Assembly: GCF_014651695.1 (NCBI RefSeq)
Contig: NZ_BMXJ01000009.1
Coordinates: 62,001 to 126,000, forward strand
DNA: 64,000 bases
Direction of reading: 5' to 3'
Source: Nocardiopsis terrae
GTDB taxonomy: Bacteria > Actinomycetota > Actinomycetes > Streptosporangiales > Streptosporangiaceae
In this document: positions 15,570-25,228 of the stretch, one piece after another
Layout of the letters: each line of letters opens with the position of its first letter
Position numbering within the stretch: the stretch's first letter is position 1
The notes under the pieces: model-generated
Told to the model about the DNA's origin: nothing
The model's input: only the letters and a program-made list of their open reading frames with translations
Databases searched by the model: none
Position numbers and translations under genes: made by a program

Positions 15570-18122
15570 TCAGGGGCTCCCGGTTCCCTCCTGCTCCCCC
15601 GACTCCCCCGACTCCCCCGACTCCCCCGGCTCCTCCACCCGGACCGTGCCCGCGGACCCGTCGACGGTGACCGTCTGGCCGTCGCGGACCAGTTCGGTCA
15701 CCCCGGGAACACAGATCACGCAGGGGATGCCGTACTCGCGGGCGACCGTGGGGCCGTGCGCCACCGTCGACCCGGTCTCCACCACCAGCCCTCCCGCGGT
15801 CATGAACAACGGGGTCCATCCGGGGTCGGTGGTCGGCGCGACGAGGATCTCCCCGGGTGCCAGCGAGGCGCCCGCCGGATCACGCACCACCCGCGCCACC
15901 CCGGTGGCGGTCCCGGGGGAGGCCGCGACACCCGTCAGCTCCCCATCAGGGCCCTCGGCCGGGGGGAGCGCGGGCAGGGCCGCCTCCAGGTCGGTGCCGT
16001 CCGAGAGCAGGAGCGGCGGCACCCTGCGGCGGCCGAGCTCACGCCGGTACTCGGCCCTGCGCTCCGCCACCAGGGCCCGGAGTTCGGCCCCGTCCAGCAG
16101 CTCACCGACCTCGTCGAAGTCCAGGAAGACCACGTCCTCGGCCCGGTCGAGCCGGCCCAGCGCGACCAGTTCCCCGCCCACCGACAGCATCTGACGGCGC
16201 ACCTCGGCCAGCGCGTACAGCCAGACGAACTTGGGGTACTCCCGCAGCCCCGACAGCTCGCGCGCCCGATCGAGCAGGAAGGCGGTCAGCCGGGCGCGCA
16301 GCGGGCTGGTCCGGGCGAGCCTGCGCACGAGTTCGTCCCGCATCCGGACGGCCCGCTCGGCCGCCGCCCCGAACCGTCGTTCGGGCGACTGTTCCGGGTC
16401 GTCCACCCGGAGGTAGTTGGCGATCGCGGAGAACACCGGTGCCGGGTTCTCGGCCCACCGGGGCACGCCCATGTCGATCTCGGCGGCGCTCCGGTGCCCG
16501 TACCGGTCCAGGAAGCCGGTGAGCCCGATGTCCGGCAGGTCCCCGGCCAGGTGGCGTTCGGCCAGTTCCTCCGGCGGCGTCCGCGTCAGCAGCTCCCGGT
16601 GCTCCCGGGCGCCTTCCGCCAGCCGCCACAGCTCCAGGTCCATCCCGGTGGTGACGTTGTACGGCATCCCGCCGAGGACCACCGCGACCTCCGACGGCTC
16701 CGCGACCCCGCTGAGCAGGTGCTCGGGCAGCTTCGCCGCCACCAGGCCCGCGTACAGGGGACCCAGCATGGCGATCATCTGCCCGGACATCACCGGGTCC
16801 TGGAGGTGCCGGGCGTACTCCAGCCGGTCCCGGGCCGTCACCACCCACTCCGGTGTGCGCTTCGCGCCGAGCCGTGCCCGTTCCCCGAGGCCGAACACCC
16901 TTTCCCTGGTCCGGGCCGGGTTCCAGAGGGCGAGGGCGGCGTCCGCGGCGAAGCCCGCCAGCAGTGGCGCCGCCGCCCGCACACCGCGCAGGACCGCCCC
17001 GGCCCGGAGGGGGCGCCCCGGCCGCGGAGCGAACCGCGGGTCCCGCAGGAGGCCCCGGACCGCACGGCCGGCCCCGGGGCCGTAGAGGGCCAGGGCCCCG
17101 GGCAGGCTGTCACGTGTCCTGCGGTCCCGGACCAGGCCGGTCAGGTCCAGGTAGAGCCGCCCGCCCACGTTCACCATCCACGACTCCGGCCCCGGCCCCT
17201 CACCCGCCGTGAAGGCGGCGAACCAGTCCCGGGACACCTCGATGAGCGCGGCGAAGCCCAACGGGGTGAAGGGCCTGAGCATGCCCTGCATGTGACCGCC
17301 CTCCAGATAGACCCCGGGCCCGTCCGCGCGGGCCGGTGGCAGCGGGAAGAGCGTGGTGACCGCCCGGGACTGCAGGACCCAGGGGGTCCCGTCCCGGTCG
17401 ACGGCCCACTCGACGTCCTGGGGCGCACCGAAGAGGCCCTGGAGCCGCCGCCCCAGGGCGTGGAGGGCCGCCACCTCCTCCGGGCGCAGGCAGCCGTCGG
17501 CGGGGCCGTCGGTGCTCCCGTCCGGCCGCACCAGGTAGCGGTCGGGTTCGGCCGTACCGTCGACGACTGCGGTACCGAGGCCGGGGACCGCGTCCAGAAC
17601 CGTCTCCCCGCGGGTGCCGGTGACCGGGTTGGCGGTGAAGAGCACTCCGGCCGCCCGGGGGTCGACCATGCGCTGCACGACCACCGCCATGCGGACGGAC
17701 CGGTCGTCGATCCCGCGGTCCCGGCGGTAGGCGGCGGCGCGGTCGGTCCGGAGGGAGTCCCAGCAGCGGCGCACCGCTCCGACCAGGTCGTCCACCCCCT
17801 CCACGTTCAGGTAGGTGTCCTGCTGCCCGGCGAAGGAGGCGTCGGGCAGGTCCTCGGCGGTGGCGCTGGAGCGCACCGCGACCGGGCCGCCGCCGAGCGC
17901 CTCGTAGGCCGCCGCCACCTCGTCCCTCGGTACCTCGCCCGAACGGTGGGCCTCGGTGGTGACGCAGAACCCCGGCGGCACCCGTTCTCCCGCCCGGACC
18001 GCCGCAGCGAGACCGGCGGCCTTGCCCCCGACCAGGCCGGTCAGGTCCGGGTCGATCCGGTCCAGTGTCAGTACCCGCACAGGTTCCCGCTCTCGCTCGT
18101 CACTCCGTGGCACACGGACCAT
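15570..18122 (-). CDS. PEP-synthase-like / rifampicin phosphotransferase-like enzyme
   Basis: An 850-residue three-domain phosphotransferase. An N-terminal ATP-grasp half (about 15-290) opens LTGLVGGKAAGLAAAV and PPGFCVTTEAH; a long central swivel-linker region follows; the C-terminal phosphohistidine domain (about 765-850) carries GSTVAHGPTVAREYGIP (His about 789). This order and length fit rifampicin phosphotransferases (Rph, about 865 residues) and related PEP-utilising proteins of unknown substrate. Rph moves the beta-phosphate of ATP to rifamycins; whether this one does is unproven. No rifamycin-associated element is visible upstream. GTG 18080 is an alternative start. The C-terminus ends in GESGESGESGE, coded by a 9-base tandem repeat at about 15598-15633. 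It follows the GH3 gene by about 100 bases on the same strand. Confidence 0.8.
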   Translation of the reverse strand: MVRVPRSDEREREPVRVLTLDRIDPDLTGLVGGKAAGLAAAVRAGERVPPGFCVTTEAHRSGEVPRDEVAAAYEALGGGPVAVRSSATAEDLPDASFAGQQDTYLNVEGVDDLVGAVRRCWDSLRTDRAAAYRRDRGIDDRSVRMAVVVQRMVDPRAAGVLFTANPVTGTRGETVLDAVPGLGTAVVDGTAEPDRYLVRPDGSTDGPADGCLRPEEVAALHALGRRLQGLFGAPQDVEWAVDRDGTPWVLQSRAVTTLFPLPPARADGPGVYLEGGHMQGMLRPFTPLGFAALIEVSRDWFAAFTAGEGPGPESWMVNVGGRLYLDLTGLVRDRRTRDSLPGALALYGPGAGRAVRGLLRDPRFAPRPGRPLRAGAVLRGVRAAAPLLAGFAADAALALWNPARTRERVFGLGERARLGAKRTPEWVVTARDRLEYARHLQDPVMSGQMIAMLGPLYAGLVAAKLPEHLLSGVAEPSEVAVVLGGMPYNVTTGMDLELWRLAEGAREHRELLTRTPPEELAERHLAGDLPDIGLTGFLDRYGHRSAAEIDMGVPRWAENPAPVFSAIANYLRVDDPEQSPERRFGAAAERAVRMRDELVRRLARTSPLRARLTAFLLDRARELSGLREYPKFVWLYALAEVRRQMLSVGGELVALGRLDRAEDVVFLDFDEVGELLDGAELRALVAERRAEYRRELGRRRVPPLLLSDGTDLEAALPALPPAEGPDGELTGVAASPGTATGVARVVRDPAGASLAPGEILVAPTTDPGWTPLFMTAGGLVVETGSTVAHGPTVAREYGIPCVICVPGVTELVRDGQTVTVDGSAGTVRVEEPGESGESGESGEQEGTGSP

Positions 18123-18224
18123 CCTGCATCCCGGAAGGCGGGTACGGACAGGGGTCCGCGCGCCCCGGAGCGGCGGAAGGGGAGAGCGGGACCCGTCGGG
18201 GCGGGGCCGGAGGCTCCGGTCGGT

Positions 18225-21071
18225 TCAGGGGGCGCCGAGGACCAGCTCGGAGACCGCGGTGTCGGCGTCCTCCAGGACCAGGTACAGGTCGCACACCCCG
18301 GAGGCGCCGCGGACCGGGGTGCGGACCTCGGTGAAGTCGTGGACGCCGTCGCCTGCGGGGACCGGCACCTGCGCGAGGACCGCACCGGTGACCGGGTCGC
18401 CCAGGCGCAACAGGACGGTGGCCGCCCGGGGCGCGTTGGCTCCCACCCGGAGTTCGGCGGCGCCGTCCCCCAGGTCCACGTCCCGGTAGGACACCCACGC
18501 GCCGTCGGTCCTGGCGCGCACCGCGTCCCCCGGGACCGCGGTTTCGGGTGCGTCCGGCTCCACGGGCCCGGGCTCCGGGGTGACGGGGCACAGCCGGACC
18601 CCGTGAGCCTCGTCGTAGCGGTCCGCCGACCAGGCGGTGAAGGCGTCCCGGGGCTGGATCGGCTCCCCCGGGACGTCCAGGGGCACGGTGGCGACCACGT
18701 CCGACGCCGAGCGCCCCACCAGGACCTCCCGGGGCGCCTCCTCGACCACGAAACGGTCCCCGATGGTGTCCCAGACCGCCAGTCGGTCCACCTCGAAGGA
18801 GACCGAGGCGATCTCGGTCCGCCCCGCGCCGATCCGCAGCCGGGCGAAGCCCCGCAGGGTCCGGAAGGGCTGTCGCACCCGGGAGTCCGTCTGCCGGGTG
18901 TAGACCTGCACGACCTCCTCTGCGGTGCGGTCGCCGGTGTTGGTGACGGGTACCTCGACGGTGACCCTGTCGTCACGGACCCGTACCCGGGCCCGGCCGT
19001 ACTCGACCGTCGCGTAACCGAGGCCGTGCCCGAAGGGGTAGAGCGGGGTCCCTCCGAAGTACAGGTAGGTTGCGCCCGCGCCGATGACGTCGTACTCCAG
19101 CAGGTCCGGGAGGTCTGCGGTGTCCCGGTACCAGGTCTGGGTGAGGCGCCCCGCGGGCTCGGCCCGGCCCAGCAGGACGTCGGCCAGCGCCCGCCCGTAC
19201 TCCTGGCCGCCGTGCGCCGACCACACGATTGCCGGGATGTGGGCGTCCGCCCAGTTCACGGCGTACGGATACCCGCTGCACAGGACGAGGGCGGTGTCCG
19301 GGTTCGCCTCGTGCACGGCCCGCAGCACCCGCTCCTGCGCGGCGGGCAGGTCCAGGTCGGTGCGGTCCTGCGTCTCCCGGCCGTTGACCATGGGGTGGTC
19401 GCCCGCGACCACCACCGCGGCATCGGCCCGGGCCGCCGCCTTCGCCGCCGCCCGGGCCCCCGACCCCAGTCCCCCGACCCGGAAGAAGGTGCCCTCGGCG
19501 CCCTCCGGGCCGAGCCGGAGGGCGCCGTCCTCCGCGACGGTGACGTGACGGCCGGTGTGCACCTGGGTGAGCCGGACCCCGTCCGCCGACCGGGTCAGCA
19601 GGAAGGTCTGCCGGACCTCCCAGGTGCCCGGCCCCGGCGCGGTGCAGGCCAGGGCGTCGCCGGGGGCCTCGTCCACGTGGAGCCCGTTGGCCGCCGAGCG
19701 CAGGGCGTGCGCCCCGCCGCCCCAGTCGAGGAGGTCGAAGAGCCCGGACAGGTCGGCGTCCTCACCCGGAGGCGCCTCCCCCTGCCCGTGCGGGGCCCCG
19801 TCAAGGCGGAGCCGCCCGTCGGCGCCGAGGACCACCCGGCCCTGGCCGGTCTCCAGGGTGATCCGGTCGGTGCCCTCGACGAACTCCACCTCGCAGTGCT
19901 CGGCCAGGCCCTGGCGCGCGGTGACGGCGTAGGGGAGGGTTCCGCTGTACCAGTCCTCCAGGACGGTGTCGCCGAGCTGTCCGATCACGGCGATCCGCAG
20001 CGGTGCCCGCAGTGGCAGGAGGCCGTCGTTGCGGAGCAGGGTGAGTGAGCGGGTGGCGGCCTCCCTGGCCAGGGACCGGTGCCCGGGGCAGTTCACGACC
20101 TCCTCCGGGACCTGCTCGTGGTGGGGCTCGGGGTCGAACTCGCCGAGGCGGACCCGGACGGAGAGCACGTTGCGGGCCGCCTCGTCGACGTCCTCCTGGC
20201 TGACCAGCCCGCGGTCGAGTGCCTCCCGCAGGTGGGCGAGGGTGGCCTCGGGGCGGTCGTCGTCCTGGGTGAAGCTGTCCAGACCGGCGCGCAGGGCGTG
20301 CGCGTAGGCGGTGGGCCCGTCGGGGTGGAACCCCTGGAGCCCGAAGAGGTTCGCGGGCGCGTGGGCGTCGCTGACCACGAGGATCCGTCCGGGGGCGGCA
20401 CGGCGCAGCACCCGGTTGATGAGCGGGCTCAGGTGCGCCGGTCTGCCGTTGACCAGGTTGTAGGAGGGCATGACCGCGAGTGCGGCGCCCTGGCTGAGGG
20501 CGGGCAGGTGGGCGGGGAGCTCGTATTCGCGCAGGACCCGGGGCGGCAGGTCGCTGGAGGTGGTGCAGCGGTCGGTCTCGTTGTTGTAGCCGAGGAAGTG
20601 CTTGACCGTGGGTGCTGTGCGCGGACGCGGCCCGTCCCCGGCCAGGCCCCTGGCGTAGGCGGCGGCCAGGAGCCCGGTGAGCCACGGGTCCTCGGAGTAG
20701 CCCTCCTCGTTCCGCCCCCACCTGGGGTCCCTGAGCGGGTTGGTCACCGGGGCCCACACGTTGCGCCCGGCCCGGGGGTCCCGGCGGCGGACGGCCAGGA
20801 GTTCGGTGGCGGTGGCCTCGCCGACCCGGCGGAGCAGTGCCGGGTCCCAGCTCGCGGCCAGGCCGACGGCCTGGGGGAAGACCGTGGCCTCACCGAGCCA
20901 GGCCAGGCCGTGGAGCGCCTCGGTGCCGGTCCGGAACGCGGCGAGGCCCAGCCGTTCGACGGGGGCCTGGTACTGGTGGAGCAGACCCAGCCGTTCCTCG
21001 GGGGTCAGGCTCCGGATCAGGTCCTCGACTCGGTCCTCGGTGGTCTGTCGGGTGGGGTTCGTGGTGCTCAT
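18225..21071 (-). CDS. GH3 beta-glucosidase (family 3 glycoside hydrolase)
   Basis: A 948-residue intracellular enzyme with no signal peptide. It removes beta-linked glucose (or xylose) from the non-reducing end of oligosaccharides. The (beta/alpha)8 domain contains GRNVWAPVTNPLRDPRWGRNEEGYSEDP, KHFLGYN and the nucleophile Asp235 in LVVSDAHA. After about residue 330 comes the alpha/beta sandwich, interrupted by an extra domain (about 415-540) of beta-strand repeats resembling a fascin/beta-trefoil insert. The acid/base motif GRETQDRTDLDLP (Glu about 566) follows, then TPLYPFGHGLGYATVEYG and a fibronectin-III-like tail. A LacI-type operator lies 46-59 bases upstream of ATG 21071. In the context of GH74, GH31, GH42 and GH95, stripping the glucan backbone of imported xyloglucan oligosaccharides is the likely job. 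Confidence 0.88.
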   Translation of the reverse strand: MSTTNPTRQTTEDRVEDLIRSLTPEERLGLLHQYQAPVERLGLAAFRTGTEALHGLAWLGEATVFPQAVGLAASWDPALLRRVGEATATELLAVRRRDPRAGRNVWAPVTNPLRDPRWGRNEEGYSEDPWLTGLLAAAYARGLAGDGPRPRTAPTVKHFLGYNNETDRCTTSSDLPPRVLREYELPAHLPALSQGAALAVMPSYNLVNGRPAHLSPLINRVLRRAAPGRILVVSDAHAPANLFGLQGFHPDGPTAYAHALRAGLDSFTQDDDRPEATLAHLREALDRGLVSQEDVDEAARNVLSVRVRLGEFDPEPHHEQVPEEVVNCPGHRSLAREAATRSLTLLRNDGLLPLRAPLRIAVIGQLGDTVLEDWYSGTLPYAVTARQGLAEHCEVEFVEGTDRITLETGQGRVVLGADGRLRLDGAPHGQGEAPPGEDADLSGLFDLLDWGGGAHALRSAANGLHVDEAPGDALACTAPGPGTWEVRQTFLLTRSADGVRLTQVHTGRHVTVAEDGALRLGPEGAEGTFFRVGGLGSGARAAAKAAARADAAVVVAGDHPMVNGRETQDRTDLDLPAAQERVLRAVHEANPDTALVLCSGYPYAVNWADAHIPAIVWSAHGGQEYGRALADVLLGRAEPAGRLTQTWYRDTADLPDLLEYDVIGAGATYLYFGGTPLYPFGHGLGYATVEYGRARVRVRDDRVTVEVPVTNTGDRTAEEVVQVYTRQTDSRVRQPFRTLRGFARLRIGAGRTEIASVSFEVDRLAVWDTIGDRFVVEEAPREVLVGRSASDVVATVPLDVPGEPIQPRDAFTAWSADRYDEAHGVRLCPVTPEPGPVEPDAPETAVPGDAVRARTDGAWVSYRDVDLGDGAAELRVGANAPRAATVLLRLGDPVTGAVLAQVPVPAGDGVHDFTEVRTPVRGASGVCDLYLVLEDADTAVSELVLGAP

Positions 21072-21116
21072 CAGGGGCGTTTCTCCCAGTCGGGACCGAG
21101 CCGCGTCGTACCAAAA

Positions 21117-21130
21117 TCGAACCGCTTCGA
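21117..21130. promoter_or_regulatory. LacI-type operator between GH3 and the ABC transporter genes
   Basis: TCGAACCGCTTCGA fits the palindrome TCGAAnCGnTTCGA found at three other places in the locus. It lies in the divergent intergenic region, upstream of both the GH3 gene and the solute-binding-protein gene. A TTGACT hexamer for the rightward operon lies at 21176-21181. Confidence 0.75.
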
Positions 21131-21272
21131 CTTTGGACCACAGAGGCCTTGTGTGCTAGATCACGTTGCAGTAATTTGACTCTCTAATCGGCCAAGTCAA
21201 TTCATAGCAAAATGGCCTAGCGTTTCCTACCCCCGGGCGTTGGCGACCCGGCCGACCAAAGGAACGACCGTG

Positions 21273-22934
21273 ATGTCACTCCCCCCGACTCCGGCCCCGA
21301 GCCGCCGTCGCTTCCTCAGTCTGATGGGCGCCACCGGCGCCACCGCACTCTCCGCCGGCATGCTCTCCGGCTGCTCCGGCGGGGCCGGCGAGACCGGCGG
21401 CGGGGGTTCGGCCTCCGCCGCCACCGACCTGAACGACCTGATCCCCACCTTCCAGCCCTTCGAGGCGGTCGTCCCCGACATCCCGGGGGTCGCGGGCGCC
21501 CCCGACGGTTTCACCGCCTACCCCGACAGCTTCGTCCGGGCCGCCGCGGACGTGCGGGGCTCGGGCGGCCACTACACGGCGATGACCCCCATGTGGGGCC
21601 CGGTGCCGCCCGGGCTCGGCAACAACTCCTTCTACGACCACGTCAACGAGCGGATCGGCGCCACGGTCGAGTTCAACTTCCAGGACGGGAACACGATCAT
21701 CGACAAGATGAACGCCGTCGTCGCCGGGCGCGACGTCGCCGACATCACGATGTTCCCGGACTGGGTGATCAACCTGATCCCCCAGTTCAACCGGGCCGTC
21801 GGAGAACTCTTCGAGGACCTGACCCCCTACCTGGCCGGGGACGCGGCGCTGGCCTACCCGCTGCTGGCCAACCTGGACAGCGACGCCTGGCGCGCCAACG
21901 TCTTCAACGAGCAGCTCCAGGGGATCCCCTGGCCCTCCGAACCCTTCAGCAACTGGATCCTGTACCGGCGCGACCTCCTGGAGGAGTACGGGCTCGCGGT
22001 CCCCGCCGACTCCGAGGAGCTCTTCGAACTCGGGAAGGAGGTCAACGACCCCGACAACAACCGCTGGGCCTTCGGCGACATCAGCCTGACCGCCCGGCAG
22101 ATCTTCGGCGCCCCCAAGCAGTGGCGGTACGAGAACGGCGAACTGGTCCACATGTTCGAGACCGAGGAGTGGCGCGCCAGCGTGGAGTTCATGCGGCGCG
22201 TCTTCGACGCCGGACTCGTGCACCCCGACCTGGTGGCCCAGGGCGACAACGCCAAGGAGCTGCTCAACTCCGGCCAGATCCTCTTCAACCAGGACGGCCT
22301 CGGCGCCTGGCACGAGGCCTACGGCCAGATCCTCGGAGACAACCCCGACTTCCGTCTGGACCTGCTGCCGGCCCTGGGCCACGACGGCGGCGACCCGGTG
22401 CTGCACCGCAACGACCCGTCCAGCCAGTCGGTGTTCGTCCGCAAGGGCATGGAACCGGAGCAGATCGAGGAGATCCTCGCCATCGTGAACTTCTGCGCGG
22501 CGCCCTTCGGCACCCAGGAGTACATGGACTACCGGTACGGGGAGGAGGGCGTGCACCACGAGCGCAACGAGCACGGCGCCCCCGAGCTCACCGACCTCGG
22601 CAACTCCGAGGTCAACGACGGCTACTACTTCATCAGCGGCCGTCCGCCGGCCGTCACCGAGAGCCAGTACCCGGACTTCGTGTCCTGGAAGACCGCCTGG
22701 TACAACGACGCGATCGCCTACGCCGAGGACGACCCCTTCGCGGGGATCCGCATCCAGCGGCCCGACCGCTTCTCCGCCGCCGAACTGCCGCTGACCGACC
22801 GGGTGGAGGACATCATCCGGGGCCGCGAGGACCTGTCCGCGTTGGACACCGCCATCGACGACTGGCGCCGGGACGGCGGCGAAGAGGGCCGGGAGTTCTA
22901 CCTGGAGGTCCTCCGGGAACACGGCCGTGACTGA
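21273..22934 (+). CDS. ABC transporter extracellular sugar-binding lipoprotein
   Basis: A 553-residue solute-binding protein anchored to the outer face of the membrane. It has a twin-arginine signal (SRRRFLSLMGATGATALSAG) ending in the lipobox LSGC (Cys34), so export by Tat then lipidation is predicted. The length and the pairing with two LplB/YtcP-type permeases indicate the large oligosaccharide-binding group (family 1, as for complex plant glycans). ATG 21273 or GTG 21270, with AAAGGA upstream. Its last 8 bases overlap the first permease gene. The LacI operator upstream and the surrounding hydrolases suggest xyloglucan oligosaccharides as ligand (inference). Confidence 0.88.
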   Translation: MSLPPTPAPSRRRFLSLMGATGATALSAGMLSGCSGGAGETGGGGSASAATDLNDLIPTFQPFEAVVPDIPGVAGAPDGFTAYPDSFVRAAADVRGSGGHYTAMTPMWGPVPPGLGNNSFYDHVNERIGATVEFNFQDGNTIIDKMNAVVAGRDVADITMFPDWVINLIPQFNRAVGELFEDLTPYLAGDAALAYPLLANLDSDAWRANVFNEQLQGIPWPSEPFSNWILYRRDLLEEYGLAVPADSEELFELGKEVNDPDNNRWAFGDISLTARQIFGAPKQWRYENGELVHMFETEEWRASVEFMRRVFDAGLVHPDLVAQGDNAKELLNSGQILFNQDGLGAWHEAYGQILGDNPDFRLDLLPALGHDGGDPVLHRNDPSSQSVFVRKGMEPEQIEEILAIVNFCAAPFGTQEYMDYRYGEEGVHHERNEHGAPELTDLGNSEVNDGYYFISGRPPAVTESQYPDFVSWKTAWYNDAIAYAEDDPFAGIRIQRPDRFSAAELPLTDRVEDIIRGREDLSALDTAIDDWRRDGGEEGREFYLEVLREHGRD

Positions 22935-23958
22935 CCGCTCCGGCGGGCCCGCGACCACCCTCGGGGCACCGGCCCCCGGGGGCGGGCGGGACGACCGCCG
23001 ACCCGCGCGCCGCCCCCGGCCCCGGCCCCGGACCGGGACCGGGAACCGCCCCTCCCTCGGGGCCAGACTGCGCCGGGACTGGCAGCTGCTGCTGATGACC
23101 CTCCCTGCCATCGGGCTGCTGGCCGTCTTCCACTACGCGCCGACCCTGGGCAACGTCATCGCGTTCCAGAACTACAACCCCTGGGACGGCGTCCTCGGCA
23201 GCCCGTGGGTGGGGCTGGCCCAGTTCGAGCGGCTCTTCGGCGACCCCCGGTTCTGGAACGCGGTCGGCAACACGCTGACCATCGCCACCGTGCAGCTGGT
23301 GTTCTTCTTCCCCATCCCGATCGCGCTGGCCATCCTGCTCGACAGCGTGCTCAGCCCCCGGCTGCGACTGCTGCTGCAGAGCATCGTGTACATGCCGCAC
23401 TTCTTCTCCTGGGTGCTGGTGGTGACGCTGTTCCAGCAGATCCTGGGCGGGGCCGGGCTGTTCTCGCAGATGCTGCGCCAGAACGGGCACGCGCCCCTGG
23501 AGATCATGTCCGACCCGGACGCGTTCCTGTTCGTGGTCACCTCCCAGATGATCTGGAAGGACGCCGGCTGGGGGACGATCATCTTCCTGGCCGCCCTGGC
23601 CGCGATCAACCCGAACCTCTACGAGTCGGCCGCGGTGGACGGCGCGGGGCGGTGGCGGCGCATCTGGCACATCACCCTGCCCGGGCTGCGCCCGGTGATC
23701 GTCCTGCTGCTCATCCTCAAGCTCGGCGACATCCTCAACGTCGGCTTCGAGCAGTTCTTCCTCCAGCGGGACGCCTTCGGCTCCGGTGTGTCCGAGGTGC
23801 TCGACACCTTCATCTACCACCAGACCCTGGTCACCGGGAACTTCAGCGCGGGGGCGGTGGCGGGCCTGACCAAGGGCCTGATCGGCCTCGTGCTCATCCT
23901 GATCGCCAACAAGACGGCCCACCGGATGGGTGAGAACGGAATCTACAGGCGAGTATGA
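22927..23958 (+). CDS. ABC transporter permease (LplB-type)
   Basis: A 343-residue inner-membrane permease. A Pro/Arg-rich cytoplasmic N-terminus (residues 1-52) precedes six membrane helices. The EAA loop that docks the ATPase reads ESAAVDGAGRWRRIWHITLPGL (about 235-256). GTG 22927 overlaps the 3' end of the binding-protein gene by 8 bases, and its own stop overlaps the next gene as ATGA, so the three are translationally coupled. It forms a heterodimer with the product of 23955-24866. No ATP-binding subunit lies in the window; such systems often share a common MsiK-type ATPase encoded elsewhere, which is known for Streptomyces sugar importers. Confidence 0.92.
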   Translation: MTDRSGGPATTLGAPAPGGGRDDRRPARRPRPRPRTGTGNRPSLGARLRRDWQLLLMTLPAIGLLAVFHYAPTLGNVIAFQNYNPWDGVLGSPWVGLAQFERLFGDPRFWNAVGNTLTIATVQLVFFFPIPIALAILLDSVLSPRLRLLLQSIVYMPHFFSWVLVVTLFQQILGGAGLFSQMLRQNGHAPLEIMSDPDAFLFVVTSQMIWKDAGWGTIIFLAALAAINPNLYESAAVDGAGRWRRIWHITLPGLRPVIVLLLILKLGDILNVGFEQFFLQRDAFGSGVSEVLDTFIYHQTLVTGNFSAGAVAGLTKGLIGLVLILIANKTAHRMGENGIYRRV

Positions 23959-24866
23959 GCACTCTCTTCAAGGACCGCCCCGTGTGGGCGGAGCGCCCGG
24001 GCCTGCCGACGCGGCTCACGAAGAACGCCACCCTGGCCGCGATCGCGACGGTCGTGGTCCTGCCCCTGTACGTCGTGGTCCTGACCAGCCTGTCGCCCGC
24101 CTCCGCGGTGAACGAGGCGGGCGGCCTGGTGGTGATCCCGGCCGGGATCTCGTTCCAGGCCTACGCCGACCTCTTCAGCGGGGGCGTGGTCACCCGCGCC
24201 GTCCTGGTGAGCCTGGGGGTGACCCTGGTGGGTACGGCCGTGAGCCTGGCCGCGACCATCCTGGCCGCCTACGGGCTCTCCCGGCCGGGCTCGCTGTGGC
24301 ACCGGCCGCTCCTGTTCGCCGTGCTGCTGACCTTCCTGTTCGCCCCCGGCATGATCCCGCTGTACCTGCTGGTCAGCGACCTGGGTCTGATCGACAGCTA
24401 CTGGTCGCTGATCCTGCCCACGGCGGTGAACGCGTTCAACCTGGTGGTGATGCGCGCGTTCTTCATGAACCTGCCGGGGGAGATCTCCGACAGCGCCCGG
24501 GTGGACGGGGCCGGTGAGTGGACGATCCTGACCAGGCTCGTCCTGCCCATGTCCAAGGGCGTGACCGCGGTGATCGGCCTGTTCTACGCGGTCGGCTACT
24601 GGAACGCCTTCTTCAACGCGGTCCTGTACATCAACGACAACTCCAAGTGGCCCCTGCAGCTGGTGCTGCGCCAGTACGTGCAGCAGGGGCAGCAGATCAG
24701 CTCCAGCTCGGTGGTGGGCGAGGCGGTCCAGGGCACCGCCTCCGCGCCGAACCTGGCCATCCAGATGGCGATCGTGGTGGTGGCCCTGGTGCCGGTCACG
24801 TTCGTCTACCCGCTGGTCCAGAAGCACTTCACCAAGGGGGTCATCATCGGCGCCGTCAAGGGCTGA
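23955..24866 (+). CDS. ABC transporter permease (YtcP-type)
   Basis: A 303-residue six-helix permease, the second membrane subunit of the oligosaccharide importer. The EAA motif is ISDSARVDGAGEWTILTRLVLPMS (about 178-200). It ends FTKGVIIGAVKG, the standard C-terminus of the YtcP group. ATG 23955 overlaps the preceding stop by four bases. It is the last gene of the import operon; its 3' end overlaps a small convergent frame by 11 bases. Confidence 0.92.
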   Translation: MSTLFKDRPVWAERPGLPTRLTKNATLAAIATVVVLPLYVVVLTSLSPASAVNEAGGLVVIPAGISFQAYADLFSGGVVTRAVLVSLGVTLVGTAVSLAATILAAYGLSRPGSLWHRPLLFAVLLTFLFAPGMIPLYLLVSDLGLIDSYWSLILPTAVNAFNLVVMRAFFMNLPGEISDSARVDGAGEWTILTRLVLPMSKGVTAVIGLFYAVGYWNAFFNAVLYINDNSKWPLQLVLRQYVQQGQQISSSSVVGEAVQGTASAPNLAIQMAIVVVALVPVTFVYPLVQKHFTKGVIIGAVKG

Positions 24867-25023
24867 GGCCGTCAGGCCCCCTGCCCCGGGCGAGTTCACG
24901 GGCCGTCTCCTCCGAGGAGACGGAATCCGCACGCCCTTCCTGCTCCGACTCGTCGGCGAGGCGGTTGAGCCATGCGTCCTCGGCGGCCCGCTCGATCACG
25001 GTCGCCGTCAGGGGCTCGTTCAT
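24856..25023 (-). CDS. small hypothetical protein
   Basis: A 55-residue acidic, soluble protein (MNEPLTATVIERAAEDAWLNRLADESEQEGRADSVSSEE...). GGAG occurs close to ATG 25023, though the spacing is very short. The sequence is helical with alternating charges, like small actinobacterial regulators or antitoxins, but no family is recognised. It overlaps the permease gene end to end. It could be a chance frame; the composition looks more protein-like than the surrounding frames. Confidence 0.4.
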   Translation of the reverse strand: MNEPLTATVIERAAEDAWLNRLADESEQEGRADSVSSEETARELARGRGPDGLSP

Positions 25024-25168
25024 GTCTCCAGGGTGCCGGATGTACATCCGTTGCCGTGGGAGTTTCGGGCCGGGCCGCCGTGGACGGTCCCGCGGCCGTC
25101 GGGTGCTGCCGCGGACTCCCGGGCCACCGGTGACCACAGTCCCCTGCCTCCGGGCGGGGCCGCGTCAA

Positions 25169-25200
25169 GGGCCGGGAACCGTGCGTCCGGTTCCCGGCCC
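25169..25200. terminator. hairpin terminator downstream of GH74
   Basis: A 12-bp perfect stem (25169-25180 with 25189-25200) with an 8-base loop, 29 bases beyond the GH74 stop codon on the minus strand. It could also stop read-through from the transporter operon. Confidence 0.75.
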
Positions 25201-25228
25201 CGTGTGCCGGATGCTCCAGGTCAGCGGG

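Noticed and set aside
18123-18224. Rifamycin-associated element upstream of the Rph-like gene
   Set aside because: I looked for the known inverted-repeat element before 18122 and found nothing resembling it, so rifamycin control cannot be claimed.
15756-20048. 1430-codon open frame on the + strand opposite the phosphotransferase and GH3 genes
   Set aside because: It is an antisense shadow of two genes with clear motifs. The translation is Gly/Pro/Arg/His-rich with no domain and no ribosome site, as expected in GC-rich DNA.
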